Notes: generated by a model not told the origin, from the letters alone. Shown: positions 40,403 through 48,530, numbered from the stretch's first letter. The stretch: DNA of 64,000 nucleotides from Bacillus sp. FJAT-18017 (GCF_001278805.1 NZ_CP012602.1:4548501-4612500), one strand, 5' to 3'. Numbers and translations are program-made.

Positions 40403-40418
40403 GTTGATTATTTTCAAC
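40403..40418. promoter_or_regulatory. Switch operator 1
   Basis: GTTGATTATTTTCAAC, a 16-bp near-palindrome of the form NTTGA-(6)-TCAAN. Lies close to the Cro-like gene and its ribosome site. Confidence 0.6.
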
Positions 40419-40434
40419 AACACACGTCTTAGAT

Positions 40435-40450
40435 GTTGAATAAATTCAAT
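40435..40450. promoter_or_regulatory. Switch operator 2
   Basis: GTTGAATAAATTCAAT, near-palindrome of the same form. A weaker match, GTTG..TATTCAAA, follows at 40451-40466. Confidence 0.62.
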
Positions 40451-40534
40451 GTTGTTTGTATTCAAAACTATAGCGCATACTATGGAATGCAGTCAACAGT
40501 TTTATTGGTAATATTTTTAAAATTTTTTCATGCC

Positions 40535-40550
40535 ATTGAATATAGTCAAT
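40535..40550. promoter_or_regulatory. Switch operator 3
   Basis: ATTGAATATAGTCAAT, near-palindrome of the same form, 39 bases before the CI-like start codon, so CI binding here would control its own gene. Confidence 0.62.
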
Positions 40551-40588
40551 AGAAAGATTAAAATGAAGTTGTAGTAGGGGGTGTATTA

Positions 40589-41467
40589 ATGTCCGAATTT
40601 AATAAAGAGGAATTTGGCCAACTCCTTTCAAAAGCGAAAGGTGACCGGTCTATAAATGCGTTTGCCAAGGAGTCAGGGGTAGATTCAGCCCATATATCGA
40701 GATTGATTAGAGGAGTGGTGGATAGCCCGCCAACACCCCAAACGATAAAAAAGCTCACCGATCATGCAGAGGGCAATGTGACTTACAACGAATTAATGCT
40801 AGCTGCCGGGCATCAGGACGAAAGCGCTATTTCCCTATCAGATATCGCGAATCAATTAGGGATTGGAGTCGAGACGGTTAGGAGTGGCTCAGGGAAGACA
40901 GGTACAATGCTAAGAGGGAATCCGGAAATATTTGAGGATATGGTTAAGCAATATTTAGAAATACATGGGATTCGCATTGATGAAGTTAGAGAAGACAGAG
41001 TTAAGGACCCTGATTTCATCATACCTACTCCCCCTTACGGTCCAACGTATGCCAGAGAAGATTTCGCTAAAATAGAAAGCGTGTTGTCTGTGCCAGTTCT
41101 TGGATATATAGCAGCAGGTCAGCCAATCTTTGCCCAAGAACATATTGAGTCCTATACTATGATTCCGAACCCAGGGCACTACAAAGATGGTGAAATTTTT
41201 ATCCTTATTGTAAAAGGGGATTCAATGGAAGGCAGCCGAATTTATGAAGGCGACAGAGTCGTTGTAAAAGTCCAACCTGAGGTCGAAAACGGAGAAATTG
41301 CTGTTGTAAATGTTAACGGAGACGAGGCCACTTTGAAAAAAGTGAAAAGGTATGAAGATGGTTCTGTCTGGCTTATTTCTACAAATGAGAAATATGCACC
41401 TATACCGCTGAATGATCGCAAAGCAAGAATTGTCGGCAAAGTGATCCAAGTAATATTCGTTCCATAA
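40589..41467 (+). CDS. CI-like repressor with LexA-type S24 peptidase domain
   Basis: A 292-residue repressor. N-terminal XRE helix-turn-helix about 10-65 (INAFAKESGVDSAHISRLIRG); C-terminal S24 domain with the cleavage pair Ala176-Gly177 (GYIAAGQP), the active Ser212 (GDSM) and Lys250 or Lys251 (DEATLKKV). Thus it should self-cleave under RecA and induce the prophage on DNA damage. It faces the Cro-like gene; at least three similar operators lie between. It has its own terminator at 41466. Confidence 0.95.
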   Translation: MSEFNKEEFGQLLSKAKGDRSINAFAKESGVDSAHISRLIRGVVDSPPTPQTIKKLTDHAEGNVTYNELMLAAGHQDESAISLSDIANQLGIGVETVRSGSGKTGTMLRGNPEIFEDMVKQYLEIHGIRIDEVREDRVKDPDFIIPTPPYGPTYAREDFAKIESVLSVPVLGYIAAGQPIFAQEHIESYTMIPNPGHYKDGEIFILIVKGDSMEGSRIYEGDRVVVKVQPEVENGEIAVVNVNGDEATLKKVKRYEDGSVWLISTNEKYAPIPLNDRKARIVGKVIQVIFVP

Positions 41468-41492
41468 AAGCCTTTTAGGCTTTTCTTTTTTT
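41466..41492 (+). terminator. Terminator after the CI-like repressor
   Basis: AAAAGCCT, TTT loop, AGGCTTTT, then a run of T with one C. It separates repressor and integrase transcripts. Confidence 0.8.
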
Positions 41493-41536
41493 CGTTCCGA
41501 TGATGGCTAAGTTTATTTAGTATAGAGGTGAATTAA

Positions 41537-43087
41537 ATGGCATCAAGACTTTCAGGTCTACACATATTCATATATCTTAGGAAAAGCCGTTCAGATGTTG
41601 AAGAAGAACGTAGAGCTGCAGACGAGGGCTGGGCGTATGATACGCTAGCTCGCCATCGAAAAAACTTGATGGAAGTAATAAAACGAGAGGGTCATGTCCT
41701 CGTTGATAAATTTGAAGAGCTGGTCACTGGCGAATCTATAGTTGAACGTACCGAGCTCCAGAAGATGCTCAAGCGCATGGACGAAGGCGCAGTTGACGCT
41801 GTACTTGTAATGGATGTAGACCGCCTTGGTCGGGGTGATATGTATGATTCGGGAATTCTTGACCGCGCTTTTCGCTACAATAATGTCAAACTACTTACCC
41901 CTACTGAAATATTTGATCCGGAGGAAGAATCTTGGGAGTTGGTTTTCTCAGTCAAGTCTCTCGTAGCCAGACAAGAATTGAAATCTATTACGAAACGGCT
42001 CCAGGGAGGAAGGCGTGATAAAGCTAAGAGCGGTAAATCTATTTCTAAAAAACCACCATACGGATATTTGAGAGATTCCAATTTAAAGCTCTATCCTGAC
42101 CCTGAAACAGCTTGGGTTGTTAAGAAAATATTCGAATTGACTGTAAGTGGACAAGGGCGACAAGCCATATCAAACTATTTGGACAGTAAATCCATTTCGC
42201 CACCAGACCCAAAACGCGAATTTTGGTCTCCCTCAACGATAACAGCGATAATAAAAAATGAGGTTTATATCGGGAAAATTATTTGGGGAAAGATTACTTA
42301 CAAAAAACGCGGGGGTAACTACGTTAGAAAAGTAATGAAACCCGAGGAGTGGATCGTAAAGGAAAATGCCCACGAGCCTCTTGTTTCCAACGAACTTTTT
42401 GTAGCTGCAAATACAGCCCACACAGGTAGATGGAGAGCATCTACTAACACAACTAAAACATTATCAAACCCACTTGCTGGGATACTGAAATGTGAGCTCT
42501 GTGGATTTACAATGCTTCACGGCCACAATAAAAGCAGACCGAACGCTTCTGTTAGATGCAATAAGCCTAGCTGCAGGGGGAAACAAAAATCCGCACTACT
42601 CCCATTAGTAGAGGAAAGAATATTAAATTCTCTAGAGGAATACGTAAAAGAATTCGAGGTAAAAGTTAGTCATTCCGCAGAAAGAGAAAATTTAAGTCCT
42701 CAATTGGGAAAGCTTCTCTTGAAAAAGGAGAAAGAAAAAGCAGAATACACCAAGCAAAAAAACAAGCTGCACGACTTTTTGGAAAGAGGAATTTATGATA
42801 TAGATACTTTTATGGAAAGGCAAGCCACGATTGGAGATAATCTAAAAACAATTGAAGCTGAAATGAAATCCATACAAGACGAAATAGAAATAGAACGAGT
42901 TAGAGAAAAACAAGTTCTGGATTTCCTTCCCCGGACATTAAAAGTTCTTGAAACCTATAGGCAAACAGATGACATCGTAAAAAAGAATCAACTATTGAAA
43001 TCAGTGCTTGAAAAGGTTACTTACCGTAGGCACCCGGACTCAAAGAAATCAGATGAATTTGAAATTCAGCTTTATTTAAACATATAG
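41537..43087 (+). CDS. int: Large serine recombinase, prophage integrase
   Basis: A 516-residue large serine recombinase. The nucleophile is Ser17 in YLRKSRSD; further catalytic Arg residues are in VLVMDVDRLGRGD. The recombinase domain follows (KSGKSISKKPPYGYLRD, ISNYLDSKSISPP), then the zinc ribbon (CELCGFTM ... CNKPSCRG) and a long coiled coil (about 390-470). It lies 45 bp from attR, next to its target, as in SP-beta and skin. It starts at ATG with GAGGTG upstream. It would integrate at yhbH and, with a directionality factor not yet identified here, excise. Confidence 0.96.
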   Translation: MASRLSGLHIFIYLRKSRSDVEEERRAADEGWAYDTLARHRKNLMEVIKREGHVLVDKFEELVTGESIVERTELQKMLKRMDEGAVDAVLVMDVDRLGRGDMYDSGILDRAFRYNNVKLLTPTEIFDPEEESWELVFSVKSLVARQELKSITKRLQGGRRDKAKSGKSISKKPPYGYLRDSNLKLYPDPETAWVVKKIFELTVSGQGRQAISNYLDSKSISPPDPKREFWSPSTITAIIKNEVYIGKIIWGKITYKKRGGNYVRKVMKPEEWIVKENAHEPLVSNELFVAANTAHTGRWRASTNTTKTLSNPLAGILKCELCGFTMLHGHNKSRPNASVRCNKPSCRGKQKSALLPLVEERILNSLEEYVKEFEVKVSHSAERENLSPQLGKLLLKKEKEKAEYTKQKNKLHDFLERGIYDIDTFMERQATIGDNLKTIEAEMKSIQDEIEIERVREKQVLDFLPRTLKVLETYRQTDDIVKKNQLLKSVLEKVTYRRHPDSKKSDEFEIQLYLNI

Positions 43088-43107
43088 GCAGCCCAAAAGG
43101 CTGCCTA
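43085..43107 (+). terminator. Hairpin after the integrase
   Basis: TAGGCAGCC, CAAAA, GGCTGCCTA directly after the stop codon; followed by AAATTTTG. A moderate terminator that may prevent the integrase transcript from running into yhbH. Confidence 0.65.
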
Positions 43108-43124
43108 AAATTTTGTATGTAGCA

Positions 43125-44162
43125 TTAATAGTTGTACTGATTTACCTCGCCGTACCCAAACATATTGGATACTTTCATTAATTCCTCAACAAGCTTGACG
43201 CACCTTGCATTGTCCGAGGTCAAGTTGTCACCGTCCGAGAAATGGAACGGATAAATATTGAATTTCACCGGGTCGTACTTTTGATTGATCAATTCAAGTG
43301 CTTTCCTGTATGCCGAGGAACAGATGGTACCGCCGCTTTCCCCTTTCGAGAAAAAGTCTTCCTCGGATACAACTTTGGCTTCTGTGTGATGGGCGATGAA
43401 TTCAATCTCAACTGTCTCATATTTGGTCCTCAGGAACCTTGTCATCCAGAAGAAGAAACTGCGAGCCATATACTTTTCCCATAGTCCCATCGAACCGCTA
43501 GTGTCCATCATTGCAAGGACGACAGCTTTGGAATCCGGTTTAATAATTTCATTCCATGTCTTGAATTTCAAATCTTCTTTGTAGATTGGGTGGAATGCTG
43601 GCTTGCCGTACATCGCATTTCTCTTGAAGGCAGACATCATCGTCCGCTTTTTATCTATATTTCCCATTAGCCCCGTCTTGCGGATATCATTGAATTCAAT
43701 GTGTTCTACCTGATGCTCCTGCTGTTCTTTCTTCTTTAGGTTAGGCAATTCAAGTTCTTTAAATAACGCTTCCTGCAGCTCCATCATGGAAACTTCCGCT
43801 TCAAAATAGTCCTCTCCTGCCTGGTCGCCTGCCCCTTGCCCTTTACCTGGTCCTTTTTTGTCACCGGACCCATCCCTGGCAACAACATCGCCTACTTTGG
43901 ATTTGCCATTTCCCTGGCCGACATGCTTGTTTTTATCATAGTTGTAACGGATTTTGTATTCGTCCAATGAACGAATCGGTATTTTGACTACATCACGGCC
44001 ATTTGACATGATAATACTTTCCTCGGTAATCAAGTCTGGAAGATTATTGCGGATTGCCTCCTGGACTTTTTCTTGATGCCGTTGCTGGTCATCGTGGCCT
44101 TTTCGGTGGAGGGACCAATCTTCCTTTGAGATCACAAAATGGTGATTGTTCTCATCGTTCAT
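43125..44162 (-). pseudogene. yhbH: YhbH sporulation protein, cut by the prophage
   Basis: 345 codons, 343 of them true yhbH sequence: the frame runs to NQYN in the att core and then reads Tyr-stop from prophage DNA. It keeps the start ([23 protein letters not shown]), the Gly/Lys-rich linker and the VWA-like domain with MMDTSGSMG (metal site). The missing 44 residues are at 3285-3420 beyond the prophage. YhbH is made in the mother cell under sigma-E together with PrkA. The gene has GGAGGGG before ATG and a sigma-E-like promoter at 44273-44301. Joined again it would be 388 residues. Confidence 0.95.
43132..43144. repeat. attR core, 13-bp direct repeat
   Basis: Second copy of TTGTACTGATTTA. 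On the yhbH strand it encodes the end of V-N-Q-Y-N. The crossover leaves that segment unchanged, so excision cannot alter the protein. Confidence 0.93.
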
Positions 44163-44272
44163 TCCAAACCCCTCCTTATTAAGTTTTTTTAAAGTTTTTC
44201 TTCACATGTTCCAGCTTTATGCATAAACTATGATGGTGCCCAAAATGAATGATAGTAATGATTGATTACTCT

Positions 44273-44301
44273 ATACTATGCGAAAACAGTAGATAATTTA
44301 C
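44273..44301 (-). promoter_or_regulatory. Putative sigma-E promoter of yhbH
   Basis: On the minus strand: GTAAATT, 14-base spacer, CATAGTAT. The -10 fits the sigma-E form CATACAMT at six of eight places, and the -35 fits KMATATT at five of seven. The spacing is typical. A matching pair lies upstream of prkA, which supports the call. It lies 110 bases upstream of the start codon. Confidence 0.5.
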
Positions 44302-44354
44302 AAATTATTTTGAAAACTAACAGTAAATATATGGTATACAATATAAGCTGAGAA

Positions 44355-44383
44355 AAAACCTCCGCGTTAGTTGCGGAGGTTTT
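44355..44383 (-). terminator. Terminator overlapping a small gene's end
   Basis: AAAACCTCCGC, GTTAGTT, GCGGAGGTTTT: perfect 11-bp stem. The stop codon and last codons (DENLRN) of the 66-residue gene lie within it, so the hairpin is part of the coding end. Confidence 0.75.
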
Positions 44384-44567
44384 CGTCTTCTTCTTCATTT
44401 TGTATTGGATCTGGATTCTTTCCATATTCCTCTTTTAATTCTTGATTAGAACGGCGATTCTCCATTTGTTTACCCAGATTTTTAATATCTTCCATATCGG
44501 GTGCCATAGACCCATTTTTAGGTTGATAGTCTTTATCAAGGCCTACATTTTTCTTATCCTTTTCCAT
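44367..44567 (-). CDS. Small acidic hypothetical protein, 66 aa
   Basis: Start at the ATG 44567 (MEKDKKNVGLDKDYQPK), preceded by GAGGTGAGACC. A hydrophilic, probably disordered protein with many Lys, Glu, Asp and Asn. Two neighbouring upstream codons would extend it but carry no ribosome site. Small hydrophilic proteins like this are frequent among spore-associated genes, and it lies between prkA and yhbH, but no family can be named. Confidence 0.65.
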   Translation of the reverse strand: MEKDKKNVGLDKDYQPKNGSMAPDMEDIKNLGKQMENRRSNQELKEEYGKNPDPIQNEEEDENLRN

Positions 44568-44668
44568 TGGTCTCACCTCTACCCGTCTAATTCCCCGATA
44601 TGCATTTTAATAAACTATAAGCCGGATGCTATTTACGTGCATCCGGCTTAAAACTTTCCTTTAATAGG

Positions 44669-46564
44669 CTAGCGGTTTAACAGGCTGCCGACATATCTAA
44701 GCAGTTCATTGGCAGATGTTGAATTATAGCCATGTTCATCAATCAGGCGGGCGACAACATTATTAATCTTCTTCAGCTGCTGCTCATCTGGCGTTTTCGA
44801 GGATGTCGTAATTTTGACAACATCCTTCAAATCTGCAAAAAGCTTCTTCTGAATCGCTTCACGCAGACGGTCATGGGAGTTGTAGTCAAATCGCTTCCCT
44901 TTCCTTGCATAGGCGGAAATACGGATCAGTACCTCTTCACGGAATGCCTTCTTCGCATTTTCAGAAATGCCAATTTGCTCCTCAATCGACCTCATCAGCT
45001 TTTCATCAGGTGAAATTTCCTCTCCGGTAAGCGGGTCTCGGAGTTTAGACTTGTTGCAATATGCCTCCACATTATCAAGATAATTATCCATAAGTGTTTT
45101 TGCGGACTCCTCATACGAATAGACAAATGCCTTTTGGACTTCCTTTTTAGCAATCGTATCATACTCTTTCCTGGCTAAAGAGATATAATTCATATACTTC
45201 TCCCGAAGCTCAGGTGTAATTGATGGATGCTGATCCAGGCCATCCTTCAACGAGCGAAGGACATCAAGAGCATTAATGGACGTCATTTCTTTGCGAATAA
45301 TTGTTGAGGATATCCTGTTGATAACATATCGCGGATCAATTCCGCTCATTCCTTCATCCTGGTATTCCTTTTTTAACTCTGCTACGTCCGCGGCATTATA
45401 CCCCTCTACACTTTCCCCATCATAAAGCCTCATCTTTTTAACAAGGTCAATGTCGCCCTTCTTAGGTTCCTTCAGCCTAGTAAGAATCGTAAACATTGCC
45501 GCCACTCGTAATGTATGAGGTGCAATGTGTACATCAGCAACATCACTTTCACGAATCATCTTATCGTAAATTCTTTCTTCCTGAGATACCTTTAGGTTAT
45601 ATGGAATCGGCATGACAATGATTCTTGAATGGAGTGCTTCGTTTTTCTTATTTGAGATGAACGACCTGTATTCAGTTTCGTTCGTATGGGCAACGATTAA
45701 TTCATCAGCACTGATCAGCGCAAACCTGCCTGCCTTGAAATTACCTTCCTGTGTCAGGGAAAGCAGGTGCCAAAGGAATTTTTCATCGCACTTCAACATT
45801 TCCTGGAATTCCATCATCCCGCGGTTCGCTTTATTCAATTCACCGTCAAACCGGTATGCACGCGGGTCCGACTCGGAACCGTACTCGGCAATTGTCGAGA
45901 AATCGATGCTTCCAGTTAAATCGGCGATATCCTGTGATTTAGGATCCGAGGGGCTGAATGTTCCAATTCCAACCCTCTTATCCTCTGAAAAGAAAATCCG
46001 TTCAACCTGGACATCCTCAATTCTGCCTCCATACTCTTCCTGGAGACGCATCATATTAAGTGGAGATAAATTCCCTTCAATCCTGATTCCATACTCGTCA
46101 AAAAAGTCTTTTCTTAGATAGTGCGGTACTAAATGAAGCGGATCCTCGTGCATTGGGCAGCCCTTAATCGCATAAACAGCTCCCCTGTCCGTATGCGAAT
46201 AAGCCTCCAGCCCTCTCTTCAACATGGTTACAAGTGTGGATTTACCGCCCGAGACCGGCCCCATCAGCAGCAAAATCCGCTTTCTGACATCCAGGCGTTT
46301 TGCCGCAGGATGGAAATATTCCTCAACCAGGCGCTCCAGAGCTTCCTCAAGACCAAACAACTGCTGATTGAAAAATTCATACGATTTTTTGCCCTTTTCT
46401 TTTGCGATTCCGGCATCCTTCAACATATTATAAACCCGTGAATGTGCGGATTGGGCAACCCATGGCTTCTCTTTCAGCAATTGTAAATATTCTCCGAAGG
46501 TACCTTCCCAGCGAAGCTTTTCTTCCTCTTCTCTGTACATCTCGATTTTTCTTAAAATATCCAT
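44669..46564 (-). CDS. prkA: PrkA protein kinase / AAA+ ATPase
   Basis: A 631-residue PrkA. The AAA+ part shows LLLMGPVSGGKSTLV (Walker A, about 103-117), then SLTQEGNFKAGRFALISADELIVAHTNE; the C-terminal part is the PrkA kinase-like domain (KKAFREEVLIRISAYARKGKRF). In Bacillus it is expressed from sigma-E in the mother cell and supports sporulation; recent work treats it as an AAA+ Lon-like protease/ATPase as well as a kinase. It lies upstream of yhbH, as in Bacillus generally. A sigma-E-like promoter lies at 46611-46639. Confidence 0.96.
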   Translation of the reverse strand: MDILRKIEMYREEEEKLRWEGTFGEYLQLLKEKPWVAQSAHSRVYNMLKDAGIAKEKGKKSYEFFNQQLFGLEEALERLVEEYFHPAAKRLDVRKRILLLMGPVSGGKSTLVTMLKRGLEAYSHTDRGAVYAIKGCPMHEDPLHLVPHYLRKDFFDEYGIRIEGNLSPLNMMRLQEEYGGRIEDVQVERIFFSEDKRVGIGTFSPSDPKSQDIADLTGSIDFSTIAEYGSESDPRAYRFDGELNKANRGMMEFQEMLKCDEKFLWHLLSLTQEGNFKAGRFALISADELIVAHTNETEYRSFISNKKNEALHSRIIVMPIPYNLKVSQEERIYDKMIRESDVADVHIAPHTLRVAAMFTILTRLKEPKKGDIDLVKKMRLYDGESVEGYNAADVAELKKEYQDEGMSGIDPRYVINRISSTIIRKEMTSINALDVLRSLKDGLDQHPSITPELREKYMNYISLARKEYDTIAKKEVQKAFVYSYEESAKTLMDNYLDNVEAYCNKSKLRDPLTGEEISPDEKLMRSIEEQIGISENAKKAFREEVLIRISAYARKGKRFDYNSHDRLREAIQKKLFADLKDVVKITTSSKTPDEQQLKKINNVVARLIDEHGYNSTSANELLRYVGSLLNR

Positions 46565-46610
46565 AGTGTAAAGTCCTCCCCCTGTCGCTAAAATCAGAGA
46601 CGATTACTAT

Positions 46611-46639
46611 ACTCTATGCGTCCACCCAATTGAACATGC
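46611..46639 (-). promoter_or_regulatory. Putative sigma-E promoter of prkA
   Basis: On the minus strand: GCATGTT, 14-base spacer, CATAGAGT, closely matching the sigma-E consensus (KMATATT, 13-15, CATACAMT). The -10 lies about 47 bases before the prkA ATG. Confidence 0.65.
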
Positions 46640-46765
46640 AACTGACCTCCCGAAATATCCTCGCTAAAAAAGATAGTAATTCATTTCCACAAACGATTTG
46701 TTAAGCTATAATGGTTTTGTATTATTTATTTTGATCTTGACGGGCAAAGGGGGCTTATTAATACC

Positions 46766-46861
46766 ATGAGACTAGTTTTAATTCTTGGCGTTGCCGTTAC
46801 ATTCCTCGCAGCTATTTTCACATCCGGATATGATGATAAGCCGGGAACAAATAGCAAATAG
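46766..46861 (+). CDS. Small membrane peptide, 31 aa
   Basis: Frame MRLVLILGVAVTFLAAIF then TSGYDDKPGTNSK. One N-terminal hydrophobic helix and a hydrophilic tail. A GGGGGC box lies 12 bases ahead; spacing is not ideal. A peptide of the same layout occurs beside prkA in other Bacillaceae as I recall. Sporulation link by position only. Confidence 0.55.
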   Translation: MRLVLILGVAVTFLAAIFTSGYDDKPGTNSK

Positions 46862-46931
46862 GTAAAAAAAATCAGTCGGTGTTTTTCACCAATTGATACT
46901 ATTTTAAAGCGGACGACTGCATGTTAAATGG

Positions 46932-46961
46932 AAAAGAGCTGCCCTTGGAGGCAGCTCTTTT
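46932..46961. terminator. Bidirectional terminator
   Basis: AAAAGAGCTGCC, CTTGGA, GGCAGCTCTTTT, a perfect 12-bp stem with T runs on both strands, between the small membrane gene and the nitroreductase. Confidence 0.85.
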
Positions 46962-46969
46962 CTTTATTT

Positions 46970-47719
46970 TTACTTTAAATTCATTTTATTTCTTTGTACA
47001 AATTCCTTCATATACATTCGGTTTTTTCGCTCCAGCATTCCCGCTATCTGACTGGACCAGGTATCACGCCGCTTCCCTTCAGTCCGTTCCTTATAATAAG
47101 CAGAAATAAGCTGATCATACTCTTCAAGCTGATGTAAGTAAATTTCTTTGTCCTGTTCGTATCCATCTTCATGATAAATATGTTCAAAAGGAAGCCGAGG
47201 CTTCTTTCCTGGCGCTTGCGCTGGATATCCAACCGCAAGACCAAACAAGGGGATAACCCGTTCAGGAGTCGAAAGCAGCTTCTTCACTTCCTCCAGGTCA
47301 TTTCGGATCCCACCGATATAGCAGATTCCTAGCCCCATTGATTCCGCTGCAGTCGCCGCATTTTGGGCTGCAAGGGAAGCATCAATTAATGCCACCATGA
47401 ATTTCTCAGTGCTTTCAATCGAATCGAGTACATCCTGTTCCTGTGTTTCACCAATTAGAGCGTGTCTATATAAGTCAGCACAGAACACAAAAAAGTGTCC
47501 GTTTTTCTCAACGTACTCCTGATTTCCGACGACTTCGGCCAAACGCTTCTTTTTCGCCTGATCCTTTACACCGATAATAGAATAAGCCTGAATAAAGCTC
47601 GATGTCGAAGCAGCCTGGGCGCTCTCAACAATGGCGCGTATTTGGTCGTCCGTTAATGGCTTGTCCTCAAACTTGCGGATTGAGCGGTGGTTAAGCAGTG
47701 TCTCAATGATTGGATTCAT
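46970..47719 (-). CDS. NADPH-dependent nitro/flavin reductase (NfsA/NfrA1-like)
   Basis: A 249-residue flavoprotein of the NfsA group. The start NPIIETLLNHRSIRKFEDKPL holds the FMN-binding RSIRKF; other signatures are SLAAQNAATAAESMGLGICYIGGIRND and GLAVGYPAQAPGKKPRLP. It reduces nitro compounds, flavins and sometimes chromate or quinones with NADPH. It is a single-gene transcript with its own terminator. Not sporulation specific. Confidence 0.92.
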   Translation of the reverse strand: MNPIIETLLNHRSIRKFEDKPLTDDQIRAIVESAQAASTSSFIQAYSIIGVKDQAKKKRLAEVVGNQEYVEKNGHFFVFCADLYRHALIGETQEQDVLDSIESTEKFMVALIDASLAAQNAATAAESMGLGICYIGGIRNDLEEVKKLLSTPERVIPLFGLAVGYPAQAPGKKPRLPFEHIYHEDGYEQDKEIYLHQLEEYDQLISAYYKERTEGKRRDTWSSQIAGMLERKNRMYMKEFVQRNKMNLK

Positions 47720-47762
47720 GAGTTACGCTCCTTTGCACTAGAGATATTCTGTTATTTAAAAA

Positions 47763-47781
47763 GCCTGCGCGGGTCGCAGGC
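47763..47781 (-). terminator. Terminator after trmL
   Basis: GCCTGC, GACCCGC, GCAGGC followed on the minus strand by TTTTTAAA; right after the trmL stop codon. Confidence 0.75.
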
Positions 47782-48264
47782 CTACAACAGTTCAGGATAG
47801 TTTTGCTGCCTTAATGCTTCATAAACAAGAATTGCAGCCGTATTTGAAAGGTTCAGGGACCGTATATGGCTATTCATCGGAATTCGAAGACACCTTTCCA
47901 AATTGGCCTCTATAACTTCGTTAGGCAGGCCTGTGGTTTCCTTGCCAAAAATGAAATAGTATTCCTTTTCTGGGTCACTAAAGTCAAATGTTGTATGGGG
48001 CTTTTCTCCAAACTTTGTTATATAAAAAAACTCTCCGCCTCTTGCTGACTTATAAAAGTCATCAAAAGAATCATGATAAACCAGCTTCACATGTTCCCAA
48101 TAATCAAGTCCAGCTCTTTTCAGTTGTTTGTCGTCAGTTGAAAAGCCAAGTGGACGGATTAAGTGGAGATATGTACCTGTACCGGCACATGTTCTAGAAA
48201 TATTTCCAGTGTTCGCCGGGATAAGTGGTTGATATAAGACAACGTGATTCGCCAAGATGTTCAC
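47782..48264 (-). CDS. trmL: tRNA (cytidine/uridine 34)-2'-O-methyltransferase TrmL
   Basis: A 160-residue SPOUT methyltransferase (called CspR or YibK in older work). NHVVLYQPLIPANTGNISRTCAGTG, then FGKETTGLP and RIPMNSHIRSLNLSNTAAILVYEALRQ are the knot motifs for S-adenosylmethionine. It modifies the wobble nucleotide of certain tRNA-Leu. It follows yhbB as in Bacillus subtilis. Confidence 0.96.
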   Translation of the reverse strand: MNILANHVVLYQPLIPANTGNISRTCAGTGTYLHLIRPLGFSTDDKQLKRAGLDYWEHVKLVYHDSFDDFYKSARGGEFFYITKFGEKPHTTFDFSDPEKEYYFIFGKETTGLPNEVIEANLERCLRIPMNSHIRSLNLSNTAAILVYEALRQQNYPELL

Positions 48265-48276
48265 TCCTTACAAGAA

Positions 48277-48484
48277 AAGCCCAAGCGCCTTCGTGACAGG
48301 CAAAAGGCGCCTGTCCCTGCGATGATGAATCATAGAAGATTTCCTTTGTGGTCATCGCCGTATAAACTGGAGGGGCTTCGACTGAAATAAAGGAATCACG
48401 AAGAGCGTAAGCGTGTTCGTGCATGACTTATCGCAGGGAGGAGACCTGAAGTTTGCGCACGTGTAGGCGCTAGAGCTAGACATT
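48277..48484. repeat. Bacillaceae-type intergenic repeat element
   Basis: An intergenic block of about 208 bp whose ends read AAGCGCCTTCGTGACAGG and, at the other end, GTAGGCGCTAGAGCTAGAC; the latter is the reverse of the common GTCTAGCTC-CAGCGCCTA sequence scattered between genes in Bacillaceae. Internal segments GACAGGCAAAAGGCGCCTGTC and CTTCGTGATTCC/GGAATCACGAAG-like parts are partial inverted repeats. It is non-coding; an apparent 76-codon frame across it has no ribosome site. Confidence 0.65.
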
Positions 48485-48530
48485 TTTAAAATGATATACG
48501 TTATTATACCACTCCCACCACCTCTTACAA

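Larger units (their letters stand above)
3421..43144. mobile_element. Complete siphovirus-type prophage inserted in yhbH
   Basis: About 39.7 kb lies between the two 13-bp repeats. It holds a full set of late genes (lysis, tail tip, tape measure, tail tube, connectors, HK97-fold capsid, protease, portal, terminase), early replication genes, a CI/Cro-type switch and a large serine recombinase next to attR. Late genes all read leftward on the minus strand; the recombinase and CI repressor read rightward. No structural gene appears broken. Apart from the methyltransferase and a small coiled-coil gene, all frames are intact, so the phage may still be able to excise and grow. Confidence 0.93.

Noticed and set aside
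48194..48424. 76-codon frame across the repeat element and the start of trmL
   Set aside because: It lies inside the repeat block and antisense-like composition; no ribosome site; overlaps trmL.
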